From NCBI RefSeq assembly GCF_025148635.1, contig NZ_CP102269.1, positions 62,001-126,000 of the forward strand: a DNA stretch of 64,000 bases, written 5' to 3'. The first letter of the stretch is position 1; each line of letters opens with the position of its first letter. Shown here piece by piece: positions 17,977 through 28,067 of this stretch. A program made the translations under genes and the position numbers. Under the pieces are notes generated by a model. The model saw nothing but the letters and a program-made list of their open reading frames with translations. It was not told the DNA's origin and did no database searches. The DNA is from Butyricimonas virosa. GTDB lineage: Bacteria > Bacteroidota > Bacteroidia > Bacteroidales > Marinifilaceae.

Positions 17977-19461
17977 TTAAATATCAGTTTCACTCTCCGG
18001 TACGGGAACAACCCAGCGCCCCGTCATATCAATCGGATCTTCCTCCCCATTATACATATCCCGTCCCAAACGCTTGTGCATATAAAAACTACCTCCCTCC
18101 GACAATGTCTCCCGGATAATATCATTATACAAGATTTCCAAGAACTCATTTTTACTCGTTACGTTCAAAGGAATTTTCGCTTCACGGGCAACTCTTAAAG
18201 CTTGAAGAATCGATACCGCACGGGACAAATCCGTATCAGCCAAACATTCACACATAATATGATACACCTCGCTCAAGCGAATCACCGGAGCCAAAGGCCC
18301 TTGATATGCGATTACATCTTTAGCCTTATCCGTCAAGGCATCCGGGCTTTGCCATCTCAAAGAAGTATAATCACCGCCAATCAACACTTTCAACCTACAA
18401 TCATCCTTATCTTCTCCAAAAAGCAAATCCGTATTTTTCAAGTAATAAAAACTACCCGGTCCCCGATCGGCCTCGAACAACTCATACTCGGTTTGATTTA
18501 CCGCCGTGAACAAAATATCCTCATACATCTTACGATACACATCATTTTTAGTACTAGCTTCCCCCATATCGGTTACTTTCGTGAAAAAGAACCAATTCTT
18601 CCCGGACAAACCATCCGGTCCGTAGGCATAAACATCATTAGCACACCGCAAAGCGTTCACCTTATCCCCATTCCACAAATATGCCCGGGCTAACAAAGCC
18701 GAAGCGGCAAAATAATTCATCCGCGTAGCGCGCCCGTTAAAAAACAACCCGCCTTTCACCGTCGACATATTCGCTTTAATCCTGGCTTCCACACTTTTAA
18801 CAGCTGACACATTATACAACGTATCATGATATGCCAAACATGTCTTTGCTGCTTCCAAATCCTCGATAATCCTCCCCATCACGTAATCAACAGTCTCTTT
18901 CTCCGGAAAATGAAGAGGATAACTCGTCACGTAAGGAATATACCGCTTGCCATCATCCTGCACGGGGGCCGGGGCATACAACCTCATGATCTCAAAATGC
19001 ATCAACGCACGCATCCCCAAAGCTTCTCCCAACACTAAATCCCGTTCCACTTTCCCGTAAGGGAAAAACGTTGTATCCTTCGTTTCTACCTGCTGTATCA
19101 AATTATTACAATTTGCAATCACGTTAAACGCCCGCTTCCATATCGGATCTGTTATTTTATTTGCACTCGAAGTACCGTAGGTATAACTTGTCAGATCCCA
19201 ATAACGAGCATTAACCTCTTTGTTGTCATAATTCTGCCCCAACACGCTGGCTGCACCCCATGTCAAATCACGCCCGTACAAATCCTGTTGACTAATCAAA
19301 TAATACAACCCGTTTATCGCTGTCCGGAACCCCTCGTAACTCCCGTATAACTGCTCCTGAGTCACGGTTGTACTGGAATCCACGTCCAACCAATCATTAC
19401 AAGACCAACACGTGACACAAGCTATGATCCCTGCACATATTTTATTCCATGTTCTTTTCAT
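17977..19461 (-). CDS. SusD-like outer-membrane lipoprotein (RagB/SusD family), cassette A
   Basis: A 494-residue lipoprotein with signal MKRTWNKICAGIIACVTCWSC and then NDWLDVDSSTTVTQEQLYGS, the standard SusD N-terminus. It has TPR-like helical blocks (GEALGMRALMHFEIMRLYAP) and a C-terminal PVIRLSEVYHIMCECLA block. It forms the lid over the SusC barrel and binds the substrate at the cell surface. It lies 12 nt downstream of susC. The substrate cannot be told from sequence. Confidence 0.92.
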   Translation of the reverse strand: MKRTWNKICAGIIACVTCWSCNDWLDVDSSTTVTQEQLYGSYEGFRTAINGLYYLISQQDLYGRDLTWGAASVLGQNYDNKEVNARYWDLTSYTYGTSSANKITDPIWKRAFNVIANCNNLIQQVETKDTTFFPYGKVERDLVLGEALGMRALMHFEIMRLYAPAPVQDDGKRYIPYVTSYPLHFPEKETVDYVMGRIIEDLEAAKTCLAYHDTLYNVSAVKSVEARIKANMSTVKGGLFFNGRATRMNYFAASALLARAYLWNGDKVNALRCANDVYAYGPDGLSGKNWFFFTKVTDMGEASTKNDVYRKMYEDILFTAVNQTEYELFEADRGPGSFYYLKNTDLLFGEDKDDCRLKVLIGGDYTSLRWQSPDALTDKAKDVIAYQGPLAPVIRLSEVYHIMCECLADTDLSRAVSILQALRVAREAKIPLNVTSKNEFLEILYNDIIRETLSEGGSFYMHKRLGRDMYNGEEDPIDMTGRWVVPVPESETDI

Positions 19462-19473
19462 AACTAAATCCCT

Positions 19474-22400
19474 TTAAAAAGTTGCATTCAAGGTAAAATT
19501 AAATGTTCTCGCAAACGGGTAAGATAAACCTCGTTCCCGTTTTACCGAAGACGTGTAAGCAATCTCATTCATATTCAACTGAAGTTTCATCCGACTAAAA
19601 CCAATTCGATTAATCAAGTGAGGATCAAACTCGTAACCTAAAGAAAGAGAATTACAATTCACTAGACGATTTTTTTGAACAAAACGGGAAGTAGGACGCG
19701 TCACTTGATAACGATCCTTGATCGACTTCAACGGGGCAACATCCCCCGGCTCCAACCAACGTTGCGTGTACACCCTTTTGTCCACGTTACTCTTCCATAT
19801 ATCGGCACACTCCACGTTATCCACCAAAGTTGAATTATACAAATCACCTCCTGTCTCGAACAAAGCTGCCGTGAACAATGTCCACCTCTTCCAACGGAAA
19901 TTGAACCCAAAAGATCCCTGCAACTTAGGCTCCGTATTGCCCACTACGACCTGATTCGTCGCATTCCAATCATAAGTAACCTTCCCATTGGCATCAAGAA
20001 ACACTTCTTGCCCGTTCGCCGGAGATATACCCAACGACCGAACAGCATAAATTGACGTCAATGAAGCCCCTTCCGTGTATTTCAACAACGGTTTATTATA
20101 ATTAGGATACTTCGAATAATAATCATCCACTTTCTGATTATATTCCTTCAACGCATCGGAAATCTCCATTATTCGATTCTTATTATGAGACGCCCGGAAA
20201 AACACGTTCAATCCCCAATCCTGCTTTTGAATCGCATTTACGTTCAAATTAACCTCAACACCCCGGTTCCTCACCTTACCCATATTATCTTTATAACTCG
20301 TAAAACCCGAAGACGGCACGATAGATACATCCGTGATCAAATCATTCGTAATCTTATCATACCACGACAAATTAAGCGTGTAACGTTTAAACAGAGTCAT
20401 ATCCAACCCCAGATTCAACGTTGATGTCTTCTCCCACGACAAATCCTCATTCCCCATATAAGTCAGCGTATCCCCCATCCCGGTCGTATGCCAAGCTCCG
20501 GCCTGCACCGTATACGTGTGACGAGCTGCAAAAGGAGGATAATTCACTTTACCAGTCTCCCCCCATGTTCCTCGAATTCGTAATTGAGAAAAAACACGGT
20601 TATCCACTAAAAATCTATAATTATGCATGTTAATTCCCACCCCGGTAGAATAAAAAGTTGCGAAACGCCGGTCACTACCAAACTCGGAAGATCCATCCGT
20701 TCGCATTGAAACATCCACCAAATAAATATTCTTATACGAATAATTCCCCATCATAAACAACCCGAACAACCTCGTGTGATTATCAGAAAAAGTAGGTATA
20801 TTACTAGATAATCTATTCGCATACTGAGGTTTATTCAAATCGGAAGAAGGGAACCCGATATATTTCGTTGACTCATACTCGCTTTTAGAATCCTGCACGT
20901 TCATCCCCACGCTCAAATTAACATTATGATCTTTGAACACCCGATTATAACTCAACAAAAGACTCATATCCAAACTAAAATTCTCTGACCGTGACTCACT
21001 CAACGTTCCCCGTTCCAAAACATCCTTGCCATCAAAAGTAGCGGAAGCCGGATCTTTAAAATTCCGTGTTTTCGTATCCTTATAGTTAATACTCAACGTA
21101 CCTTTCAACAAGAAATTCTCTAAAAAAGTAATATTAAATCCCAAATTATTCGTGAATTGATTATAACTACTTCCACTCTCGTTATTCACCATCAACGCCT
21201 CGTAAAGCGGATTTACCGAACCGGAATTTTGCCCGTAAACTTTTGGGAAACGATTTACCAACTCCCCGGTTTCCAAATCATACGGGGCAAAATAAGGTTG
21301 CATTCTTACATAATCCCCGAAAGAACCATAAGGAGAATTCTCGGACACCGTACGAGCAAAAGAAGCATCATTTGTCACCTGCCACGATTTCATCCGGTAA
21401 TCCAACTTCAACCCGACACTGAAACGTTCTCGCAAAGACTTCTTCATCACTCCGTTATCCATTCCATAACGCAAATTCAACGCAAAACGGATCGCCTCCA
21501 TACCCCCGTTTATACTCAAACTATGATTATGATTAACCCCCGTCCGCAAAGGCTTAGAAAGCCAATAAGTATCCACTCCGCGAGTTATATAATTATTCTT
21601 CATTCTCCAATCTGCCAACCGGGAAGCATAAGTAGTCCCCAATCCCAGAGGATCATCCGCATCCAGCAAGCCTACCGCAACTTCAGCCTCTAACTTTCCC
21701 CGGGCATCCATCAAACTATAAGACGTCAAATCCGGCTGCGTTATAGACCCGGTCAAATTATACGTCACGTTCAATTTTCCCACAGTCGGAGCCACCGATT
21801 CGATAACAATCACCCCGTTAGCCGCACGAGAACCGTAAATCGCTGTTGCTGCCGCATCTTTCAATATCGTTATATTCTCAATCAAATTCGGATCCATATC
21901 ATAAATCTTCTCTGCAGACACTTCATACCCGTCTAAAATAAAAACAGGCAAATTCGGGTTAGCTGTCAACGCATATTCCGACGTTTCGGATTGCAACACC
22001 TCCAACTCGGAGACGCCACTAATCCCGGAACGCCCCCGCACGTAAAACTCCGGTAAAGTATTCGGATCAGACCCCATCTCGTTATTCTCCATGATACGTA
22101 ACGAAGGATCAAAAACCTGTAAAGCCGCAATCACGTTACCTTGAGAAACCTTCAATAATTCTTCCCGCTTCACCTCCGTGTAAGCTCCCGTAAAACTAGA
22201 TTTACGAATGGTCGCATATCCCGTAACAACGACTTCCTCAACCTCCGTCACGTCCGGCTTCATCTTCACGTTCACAACCTTCGTGCTATCCTCAATCACA
22301 ACTTCCTGCTTCTCATAACCGATGGATGTAAATACCAGCGTCACGGGTAATTTCATAGCTAAAGCATATTTAAACTTCCCGTCAACATTACTGGAAAATC

Positions 22401-22812
22401 CCACGCTCGTACCTTTAATTAAAATTGTCACCCCAGGCAACGGCATTCCTTTCTCATCACACACGGAACCATTCACTTCCCGAACCTGCGACGATTTTAT
22501 CTGTTCCCGAACCTCCAAAATCAACACGAAATCCTCTTTCTCTTCAAACTTCACCTCTTTCCCTGCAAAAATCCGTTTTAAAGCCTCGCCAATCGTCACA
22601 TTCTTCAACGTCACACTCACCCGCTCGTTCATATCCACTTGCACGTTGCTATAAAAGAAATCTTTACCATACTCACTTCCCAACACCCGTAATACCTGTT
22701 TAATCGGGGTCTCCTTCACTTCTAACGAAACCAGTCGCGCCTGCGCGTACCCCACTTTCGGCACACCCAACAAACACCACAAACAAATTAAACCAACCAA
22801 ACGCATCATCAT
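19474..22812 (-). CDS. SusC/RagA-type TonB-dependent transporter with STN domain, cassette A
   Basis: A protein of about 1112 residues: signal peptide (MMMRLVGLICLWCLLGVPKV, then GYAQA), STN domain (about 25-100) that signals to FecR, carboxypeptidase-regulatory-like domain (about 110-190), plug with SusC signature ILKDAAATAIYGSRAANGV (about 310), and a beta-barrel ending NFTLNATF. It imports a ligand captured by SusD across the outer membrane. The start is uncertain: the ORF can begin at a TTG (22839), or at the ATG run used here (22812). An ATG at 22831 followed by nine A's is out of frame by one base and would give MAKKTWMMMRLVGL if the tract had eight A's. Confidence 0.9.
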   Translation of the reverse strand: MMMRLVGLICLWCLLGVPKVGYAQARLVSLEVKETPIKQVLRVLGSEYGKDFFYSNVQVDMNERVSVTLKNVTIGEALKRIFAGKEVKFEEKEDFVLILEVREQIKSSQVREVNGSVCDEKGMPLPGVTILIKGTSVGFSSNVDGKFKYALAMKLPVTLVFTSIGYEKQEVVIEDSTKVVNVKMKPDVTEVEEVVVTGYATIRKSSFTGAYTEVKREELLKVSQGNVIAALQVFDPSLRIMENNEMGSDPNTLPEFYVRGRSGISGVSELEVLQSETSEYALTANPNLPVFILDGYEVSAEKIYDMDPNLIENITILKDAAATAIYGSRAANGVIVIESVAPTVGKLNVTYNLTGSITQPDLTSYSLMDARGKLEAEVAVGLLDADDPLGLGTTYASRLADWRMKNNYITRGVDTYWLSKPLRTGVNHNHSLSINGGMEAIRFALNLRYGMDNGVMKKSLRERFSVGLKLDYRMKSWQVTNDASFARTVSENSPYGSFGDYVRMQPYFAPYDLETGELVNRFPKVYGQNSGSVNPLYEALMVNNESGSSYNQFTNNLGFNITFLENFLLKGTLSINYKDTKTRNFKDPASATFDGKDVLERGTLSESRSENFSLDMSLLLSYNRVFKDHNVNLSVGMNVQDSKSEYESTKYIGFPSSDLNKPQYANRLSSNIPTFSDNHTRLFGLFMMGNYSYKNIYLVDVSMRTDGSSEFGSDRRFATFYSTGVGINMHNYRFLVDNRVFSQLRIRGTWGETGKVNYPPFAARHTYTVQAGAWHTTGMGDTLTYMGNEDLSWEKTSTLNLGLDMTLFKRYTLNLSWYDKITNDLITDVSIVPSSGFTSYKDNMGKVRNRGVEVNLNVNAIQKQDWGLNVFFRASHNKNRIMEISDALKEYNQKVDDYYSKYPNYNKPLLKYTEGASLTSIYAVRSLGISPANGQEVFLDANGKVTYDWNATNQVVVGNTEPKLQGSFGFNFRWKRWTLFTAALFETGGDLYNSTLVDNVECADIWKSNVDKRVYTQRWLEPGDVAPLKSIKDRYQVTRPTSRFVQKNRLVNCNSLSLGYEFDPHLINRIGFSRMKLQLNMNEIAYTSSVKRERGLSYPFARTFNFTLNATF

Positions 22813-22945
22813 CCACGTTTTTTTTTGCCATATCTGCAATACCAGATCAGGCTCTTGATTTTTTCATATATTTGCATTTAAGGTTATACATAGCCTTGTA
22901 CCCTGACTCTCAATTCTAGGGGACAAAGCAATTGACCAATTAAAG

Positions 22946-22971
22946 TCGAGAAAGCCTAGCCACTTTCTCGA
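22946..22971 (-). terminator. Hairpin between fecR and susC (cassette A)
   Basis: 9-bp inverted repeat TCGAGAAAG / CTTTCTCGA with an 8-nt loop, 3 nt after the fecR stop. On the minus strand it is followed by CTTTAATT, and on the plus strand by TTTTTATCTT. It probably separates the regulator mRNA from the susC operon. Confidence 0.65.
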
Positions 22972-22974
22972 TTT

Positions 22975-24141
22975 TTATCTTCTTGAAATAACAATACTAT
23001 CACCTTGCACACTAAAACGCACGTAACTCGTAGCCTCAATCATCTCGATCAAATCACCCAAGGGCCTAAACTTCAACATCGCCCCGGAAAAACGCACCTC
23101 TTTCAATTCCTCCTGTTGGAAAGAAATCTTTACATCATACCAGCGAGCAATTCGCAACGCAATATCCTCCAACCGGGCATCCTCGAAATGAAACTTCCCA
23201 TCAACCCATGACGTGATATAAGCGACATCGACCTCCTGAACCTCTAACCCTTTTTTCCCGACAACAGCCTGTTGTCCGGGCTTCAACATCACGGAATCTC
23301 CCCTACATTCTATCACTCGTACCGCCCCGTTTATCAATGTTGCCGAAGGCATCAAATCATCCTTATAAGCAGAAAGATTAAATTCCGTGCCCAACACCCT
23401 CACGTTCAACCGTTCCGTTTCCACGTAAAACGGACGTTCCGTGTCACGTTTCACTTTAAAATATCCCTCCCCCGTCAATCTCACCCTTCGTTCCCCCGTT
23501 TCAAAATATTCCGGAATTTCCAATGTTGAAGCCGAATTCAACCACACAACGGAACCATCCTCTAAAACTATCCGATATTCACCACCATTAGGTACCACCA
23601 ACTTATGCATCCGATTGCCCCGACTTGCCAAACTATCCTGACTTTCATAATGTAGCACCCGGTTAGAATCCACTCGCATGATAACCCCACCCGTTCCTGT
23701 CAAGATCGTATCTCTCATCATCTCGTTAATCTCCACCTTCTCCCCATTTGCCCAAACCAAATAAGCCCGTTCATTACCGGGCACCGCAACCTGTGCAAAC
23801 ATCCTGTGTTCTCGCTCCACGCTCTCCCGATCACGCCACAACAAATACCCTCCAACTCCGGCAACTAATATCCATATTGCCGCATATCTCAACCAAAGCC
23901 CCAAATGAACCCGTTTTTTTCTCCGACTCTTTACCAATTGTAAACGCCCGGAAATATCCGGCCGGAACTCTTCCCGCAACACGGATAGCCGTTGACGCAC
24001 CGCCATAAACACTTGTAACTCCCGTTCATGCTCCACATCCTCGGCCAACCATAACGACAAGAATTCTTCCTCTTTTGCAGAAAGCTCCCCGTCAACTTTT
24101 TTTACCAGCAATTCCTCTATCTTATCATCCATAAATTTCAT
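22975..24141 (-). CDS. FecR-like anti-sigma factor, cassette A
   Basis: A 388-residue inner-membrane regulator. A short cytoplasmic N-terminal region (MKFMDDKIEELLVKKVDGEL) would bind the sigma factor. One transmembrane helix follows (LWLRYAAIWILVAGVGGYLLW, about 77-97), then the periplasmic FecR domain with VPNGGEYRIVLEDGSVVWLN and RRVRLTGEGYFKVKRD, and a C-terminal DUF4974/STN-like domain. It relays the state of the SusC STN domain to the sigma factor. Upstream in-frame starts exist (TTG 24198, ATG 24162), but 24141 fits the family. It lies 80 nt after the sigma gene, with a small hairpin (24175-24192) between. Confidence 0.88.
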   Translation of the reverse strand: MKFMDDKIEELLVKKVDGELSAKEEEFLSLWLAEDVEHERELQVFMAVRQRLSVLREEFRPDISGRLQLVKSRRKKRVHLGLWLRYAAIWILVAGVGGYLLWRDRESVEREHRMFAQVAVPGNERAYLVWANGEKVEINEMMRDTILTGTGGVIMRVDSNRVLHYESQDSLASRGNRMHKLVVPNGGEYRIVLEDGSVVWLNSASTLEIPEYFETGERRVRLTGEGYFKVKRDTERPFYVETERLNVRVLGTEFNLSAYKDDLMPSATLINGAVRVIECRGDSVMLKPGQQAVVGKKGLEVQEVDVAYITSWVDGKFHFEDARLEDIALRIARWYDVKISFQQEELKEVRFSGAMLKFRPLGDLIEMIEATSYVRFSVQGDSIVISRR

Positions 24142-24221
24142 TGTATTATGAATACTTTTCATGAGAGGACGCACCACCCTCAAAAAAGGGTGATTCAAAA
24201 AACAAATTATTTTACTAAAAT

Positions 24222-24809
24222 TTATCTTTTACGAATAAACACCTCATTACCTGAAAAATAGCAAAACAACAAGGTAAGTTCTTTTATCGTGAATTTTTGC
24301 CTTAACTCCCGGTAAGCCATCCGCATTTGTGTCTTCACCGTGTTCAAAGAAATTCCCAAACGTTCGGCCACGTCCGCATATTTCATATCTTCCAATACCA
24401 CTAATTTCAACACCAACCGACGCTGCTCCGGTAGACTCTCAACCGCTTCCCAGACAAATTGCCAATCTTCAATAACAACATCTTCCGCTTCATGATCTTC
24501 CACTTTTTCCAAACCGACACTGGATCTTGTCTTTCGAGCATAACTCACACACCCGTTTCGTACCGCCACATACAAATAACTATCCAAAGAAGCACTGTTA
24601 CTAATCGTTATGTTCTTCTCCCATATCTTGATAAAAACATCTTGAACGACATCTTCCGCCGCTTCAAAAGAACCGACAAAGGCATGAGCAAACCGACACA
24701 AATCCTCATACCTAGTAGTAAATAAATAGTCAAAAGCAGGTTCATGACCTTTCTTCAAGTCGTTCACCAACGCTTGAACATCCTTATCATATTCTGCTCG
24801 CTCTTTCAT
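24222..24809 (-). CDS. ECF-type RNA polymerase sigma factor, cassette A
   Basis: A 195-residue sigma-70 family factor. Region 2 lies in AFDYLFTTRYEDLCRFAHAF and AEDVVQDVFIKIWEKN (about 25-70), and region 4 in VLEDMKYADVAERLGISLNT and VKTQMRMAYRELRQKF (about 145-185). It would transcribe the downstream susC operon when released by the partner FecR. It is the first gene of cassette A and has a full -7 consensus (TAAATTTG) 25 nt before its ATG. Confidence 0.9.
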   Translation of the reverse strand: MKERAEYDKDVQALVNDLKKGHEPAFDYLFTTRYEDLCRFAHAFVGSFEAAEDVVQDVFIKIWEKNITISNSASLDSYLYVAVRNGCVSYARKTRSSVGLEKVEDHEAEDVVIEDWQFVWEAVESLPEQRRLVLKLVVLEDMKYADVAERLGISLNTVKTQMRMAYRELRQKFTIKELTLLFCYFSGNEVFIRKR

Positions 24810-24834
24810 AAAACTTCTCCAAATTCCACAAACA

Positions 24835-24842
24835 CAAATTTA
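24835..24842 (-). promoter_or_regulatory. -7 promoter element for the cassette A sigma gene
   Basis: Minus strand TAAATTTG, a full match to TAnnTTTG, 25 nt upstream of the sigma ATG. The -33 position is A/T-rich without a clear TTTG. Confidence 0.5.
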
Positions 24843-25177
24843 AAGAAATATATTATTCAGCGAAAAAATAAACCGATTATTTACAATCAGTCTTTTTTTC
24901 TATCCCTGTTTAATCATAGTCTAGCCTACCCGTAAACTAAACATTAAACCGACTATTGCCCGATTATTTCCACACAATAGCCAGACTTCGCCCACACCTA
25001 ACCGCCATTTAGCCGCCACCTAGCCGCCATTTTAACGGTTTTTATGTTCTATTACTTCAAGCAGACTTCCATCTACACGAGAAAACAAGGAATCAATAAA
25101 ATGGTTATAAAAAAATACAAGATAGTTCTAAACTTGACAAAGCACGACACAATGCCAGATGAATAATTTATTCCCGA
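24843..25177. other. Intergenic stretch with 11-bp tandem repeats
   Basis: No coding region is supported between the cassette A sigma promoter and the GH20 promoter. The notable content is three head-to-tail 11-mers at 24999-25031: TAACCGCCATT, TAGCCGCCACC, TAGCCGCCATT. They are GC-rich in an otherwise AT-rich stretch. The 11-bp period would place them on one face of the helix, as expected for protein-binding sites. Confidence 0.5.
24999..25031. repeat. Three tandem 11-bp repeats (TAGCCGCCAYT)
   Basis: Units at 24999-25009, 25010-25020 and 25021-25031 share TA(A/G)CCGCCA(T/C)(T/C). Their function is unknown. They are possible operator sites between the divergent cassette A regulators and the GH20 gene. 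Confidence 0.6.
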
Positions 25178-25209
25178 TTTGCATCATCTACAAAAATACA
25201 ATACCTTGG
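25178..25209 (+). promoter_or_regulatory. Promoter of the GH20 gene (-33 TTTG, -7 TACCTTGG)
   Basis: TTTG at 25178-25181, a 20-nt spacer, then TACCTTGG at 25202-25209 (7 of 8 to TAnnTTTG by position, with G for T). This is the spacing expected for Bacteroidetes vegetative promoters. The predicted transcript would start near 25214. Confidence 0.6.
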
Positions 25210-25257
25210 TACGGTATTCCATAAATACACCACATGATACTAAAACAGATTACATTT

Positions 25258-27522
25258 ATGAAAAAATGGTTCATTTACTACACTATTATACTTGCCACAG
25301 CTTGCACGTCCGCCCTCACGAAGACAAATCCGGTAGCATTATCCGTTATCCCGGCACCACAAGAAATCCAATATCTTAACGGGACATTCACGCTAAACGA
25401 GAAAACATCATTGCAAATCCCTACCGAATGGTCAACTCTTGAGAATTTGCTGAACTCGAATATTCAAGCGGTGGCGCACTATAAACTGACGAATAGAAAT
25501 TCCGACAAGAATAGCATACAGCTAAAAATCGACACGACCCGGATATCCACCCCCGAAGGTTACCGACTTCATATATCGCCCAAAGGTGTCCGGATCACGG
25601 GAAAAACCGAAACCGGACTATTTTACGGGTTACAAACCTTGCGACAAATACTGAATGACGAACGGTTCTATCATCCGACCACCCGTTCATGGCAAATCCC
25701 GGCTTTAGAAATCCAAGACTCCCCGGCGTTTCCCTACCGGGGAATGCATCTGGACGTTTCCCGTCATTTCTTCCCGAAAGAATACATCCTGAAATGGATA
25801 GACCTCATGGCCCTCTATAAAATCAACACGCTCCACTGGCACCTGACGGATGCCGGAGGTTGGCGGGTCGAAATCAAGAAATACCCCGAACTGACCCGTA
25901 CGGCTGCATGGAGGACCCAGATAGGTTGGAAAGAATGGTGGACCGCTAAAGATCGGCAATACTTGGAAGAAGGCACACCCGGAGCGTACGGGGGCTACTA
26001 CACGCAAGAAGACATCCGGGAAATCGTGGCCTACGCCATGAATCGGCACGTGGAGATCATTCCCGAAATTGAAATGCCGGGCCATTCGGAAGAAATATTC
26101 GCCGTCTACCCGCATTTATGCTGTTCCGGGAAAGCCTACCGAAACGGGGAATTCTGCATCGGGAACGAAGACACCTTCGAATTCATTGAAAATGTACTGA
26201 CCGAAATCATGGAACTATTCCCCTCCCGCTACATCCATATCGGAGGTGACGAAGCTTCTAAAGCCGCATGGACCAAATGTCCGAAATGTCAAAAACGCAA
26301 AAAAGAGGAGAAACTAAAAGACGAACGTGAATTGCAAAGCTATCTCATTCGGCGAGTGGGTGAATTTATCGAAAAACAAGGACGGGAATTTATCGGCTGG
26401 GACGAGATTCTGGAAGGCGGACTGGCTCCCAGAGCGATCGTCATGTCGTGGAGAGGCGAACAAGGAGGTATCGATGCCGCTCGTTCCCAACATCAGGTAA
26501 TCATGACACCCGGAGCGTACTGCTATCTTGACAGCTACCAGGATACTCCTTCCACACAACCCTACACGATAGGAGGATTTACCCCTTACCTCAAAACTTA
26601 CTCGTACAACCCGATCCCGGAAAGCCTATCGCCCGATGAAGCTCGCTACATCCTAGGGGCACAAGCCAACTTGTGGACAGAATATATCTCAACACCGGAA
26701 CACGTGGAATACATGCTTTTTCCCCGCTTGCTATCTCTATCGGAAGTCGTGTGGACTCCCCAGGAAAAGAAAAATCCCGAAGACTTCAAACGCCGAATCG
26801 AGCAACACGTGAAATGGTTACGAGCCAATGGCGTGAACGCATTCCCGTTAAGCGACCGGATCGACTTCATCACGGAAGTTGACACTATGCGAAAAGCGAT
26901 AAAAGTATCCTTCGACTCGGAGAAATATAACCCGGAAATCCGTTACACGCTTGACGGTACTCTTCCCGACATCACTTCTCCCCGTTACGAAAAACCACTT
27001 TACATCCGGGATTCCGCGATAGTCAGTTCTGCCATTTTCGAAAACGGGAAACGAAGTGAAACCGTTATCTCTCAACGTATAGACTATCACAAAGCGATCG
27101 GGAAAAAGGTAACTTACAACAAATTATACAGCGGAGCCTATCCGGCCGCAGGCAAGGGGACCTTGACCGACGGATTGCGAGGAGGATTGACATATAGCGA
27201 CGGCCGGTGGCAAGGATTTCTTAACCACGTGGACATTCTCATTGATCTTGGCGAAGTCCAAGACATCAGCTACGTGTCGACCACGTTCATGCAACTCACC
27301 GGACCGGGTGTTTACATCCCAGACTACGTGCGGGTGAAGATATCCGAAGACGGGAAAACATACAAAGAGATCGCCACGATCCAAAATGACGTGCCCACGG
27401 ATATCCCCGATCTCCGTTTCAAGGAATTCACCTTCCGCTTCCACGAGAAAGCCCGGTACGTGCATCTTTTTGCCAAGAAGCACGCCGGGTTCCAGTTCAT
27501 CGACGAAGTGGTGGTACACTAG
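25258..27522 (+). CDS. Beta-N-acetylhexosaminidase, GH20, probable lipoprotein
   Basis: A 754-residue enzyme. The N-terminal signal MKKWFIYYTIILATAC has a plausible lipobox. The GH20b N-domain is about 25-150, and the catalytic barrel carries NTLHWHLTDAGGWRVEI (about 192) and the Asp-Glu pair in HIGGDEASKAAWTKC (about 329-330). A C-terminal chitobiase-like strand region and a discoidin-like domain follow (about 630-754). It removes terminal GlcNAc/GalNAc from host glycans by substrate-assisted catalysis. The ATG at 25234 is also possible; 25258 gives the better signal peptide. Confidence 0.92.
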   Translation: MKKWFIYYTIILATACTSALTKTNPVALSVIPAPQEIQYLNGTFTLNEKTSLQIPTEWSTLENLLNSNIQAVAHYKLTNRNSDKNSIQLKIDTTRISTPEGYRLHISPKGVRITGKTETGLFYGLQTLRQILNDERFYHPTTRSWQIPALEIQDSPAFPYRGMHLDVSRHFFPKEYILKWIDLMALYKINTLHWHLTDAGGWRVEIKKYPELTRTAAWRTQIGWKEWWTAKDRQYLEEGTPGAYGGYYTQEDIREIVAYAMNRHVEIIPEIEMPGHSEEIFAVYPHLCCSGKAYRNGEFCIGNEDTFEFIENVLTEIMELFPSRYIHIGGDEASKAAWTKCPKCQKRKKEEKLKDERELQSYLIRRVGEFIEKQGREFIGWDEILEGGLAPRAIVMSWRGEQGGIDAARSQHQVIMTPGAYCYLDSYQDTPSTQPYTIGGFTPYLKTYSYNPIPESLSPDEARYILGAQANLWTEYISTPEHVEYMLFPRLLSLSEVVWTPQEKKNPEDFKRRIEQHVKWLRANGVNAFPLSDRIDFITEVDTMRKAIKVSFDSEKYNPEIRYTLDGTLPDITSPRYEKPLYIRDSAIVSSAIFENGKRSETVISQRIDYHKAIGKKVTYNKLYSGAYPAAGKGTLTDGLRGGLTYSDGRWQGFLNHVDILIDLGEVQDISYVSTTFMQLTGPGVYIPDYVRVKISEDGKTYKEIATIQNDVPTDIPDLRFKEFTFRFHEKARYVHLFAKKHAGFQFIDEVVVH

Positions 27523-27668
27523 TCTTGAAATAATCTAGAACCTAATTCTGGCCCCCCAAATACTATCCCCAAAGGCGTTTGGGAATATGTAAATGTAACA
27601 TACTCTTCAGTTTCCATACCCAAAAAGAGTATTTATTTTATCAATCAATTACTAATAACAAATAAACA

Positions 27669-28043
27669 TCACTCCGGCAAAATCTCGATCCAATAACCAT
27701 CCGGATCAGAGATAAAATAAAGTCCCATATCCGTATTCTCGTAACACACACACTCCATCTGCTTGTGGTAAGCACGCACGACATCATAATCTCCAGGAAT
27801 ACGCATACAAAGATGAAACTCTCCCTCTCCCAAATCATAAGGCTCTTTACGATCTCTTAACCAAGTCAATTCCAATAGGAAACCTGTTTTCTCTTCCCCC
27901 ATATACACCAATATAAAAGAACCGTCTGCCGCTTCCATTCGGCGTACCTCCCTCAATCCCAATGCTTTTTCGTAGAAACAAATACTCCTATCCAAATCAA
28001 GTACATTAAAATTGAAATGATCAAATCTACTCTTTATTTCCAT
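27669..28043 (-). CDS. VOC-superfamily (glyoxalase/bleomycin-resistance-like) protein
   Basis: A 124-residue single-domain protein with the vicinal oxygen chelate pattern: FDHFNFNVLDLDRSICFYEK at the N-terminus and FISDPDGYWIEILPE at the C-terminus. The His in DHF and the Glu in IEIL are the positions used for metal binding in lactoylglutathione lyases, so a GloA-like activity is possible but not proven. It is cytoplasmic. It lies 24 nt downstream of the MBL gene, at the end of a three-gene minus-strand group. Confidence 0.8.
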   Translation of the reverse strand: MEIKSRFDHFNFNVLDLDRSICFYEKALGLREVRRMEAADGSFILVYMGEEKTGFLLELTWLRDRKEPYDLGEGEFHLCMRIPGDYDVVRAYHKQMECVCYENTDMGLYFISDPDGYWIEILPE

Positions 28044-28067
28044 TTTTTATAAATTTAGAATTAAAAT

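Noticed and set aside
27540..27600. CCCAAA-TTTGGG palindrome after the GH20 gene as a terminator
   Set aside because: The stem is short and no T-run follows on either strand.
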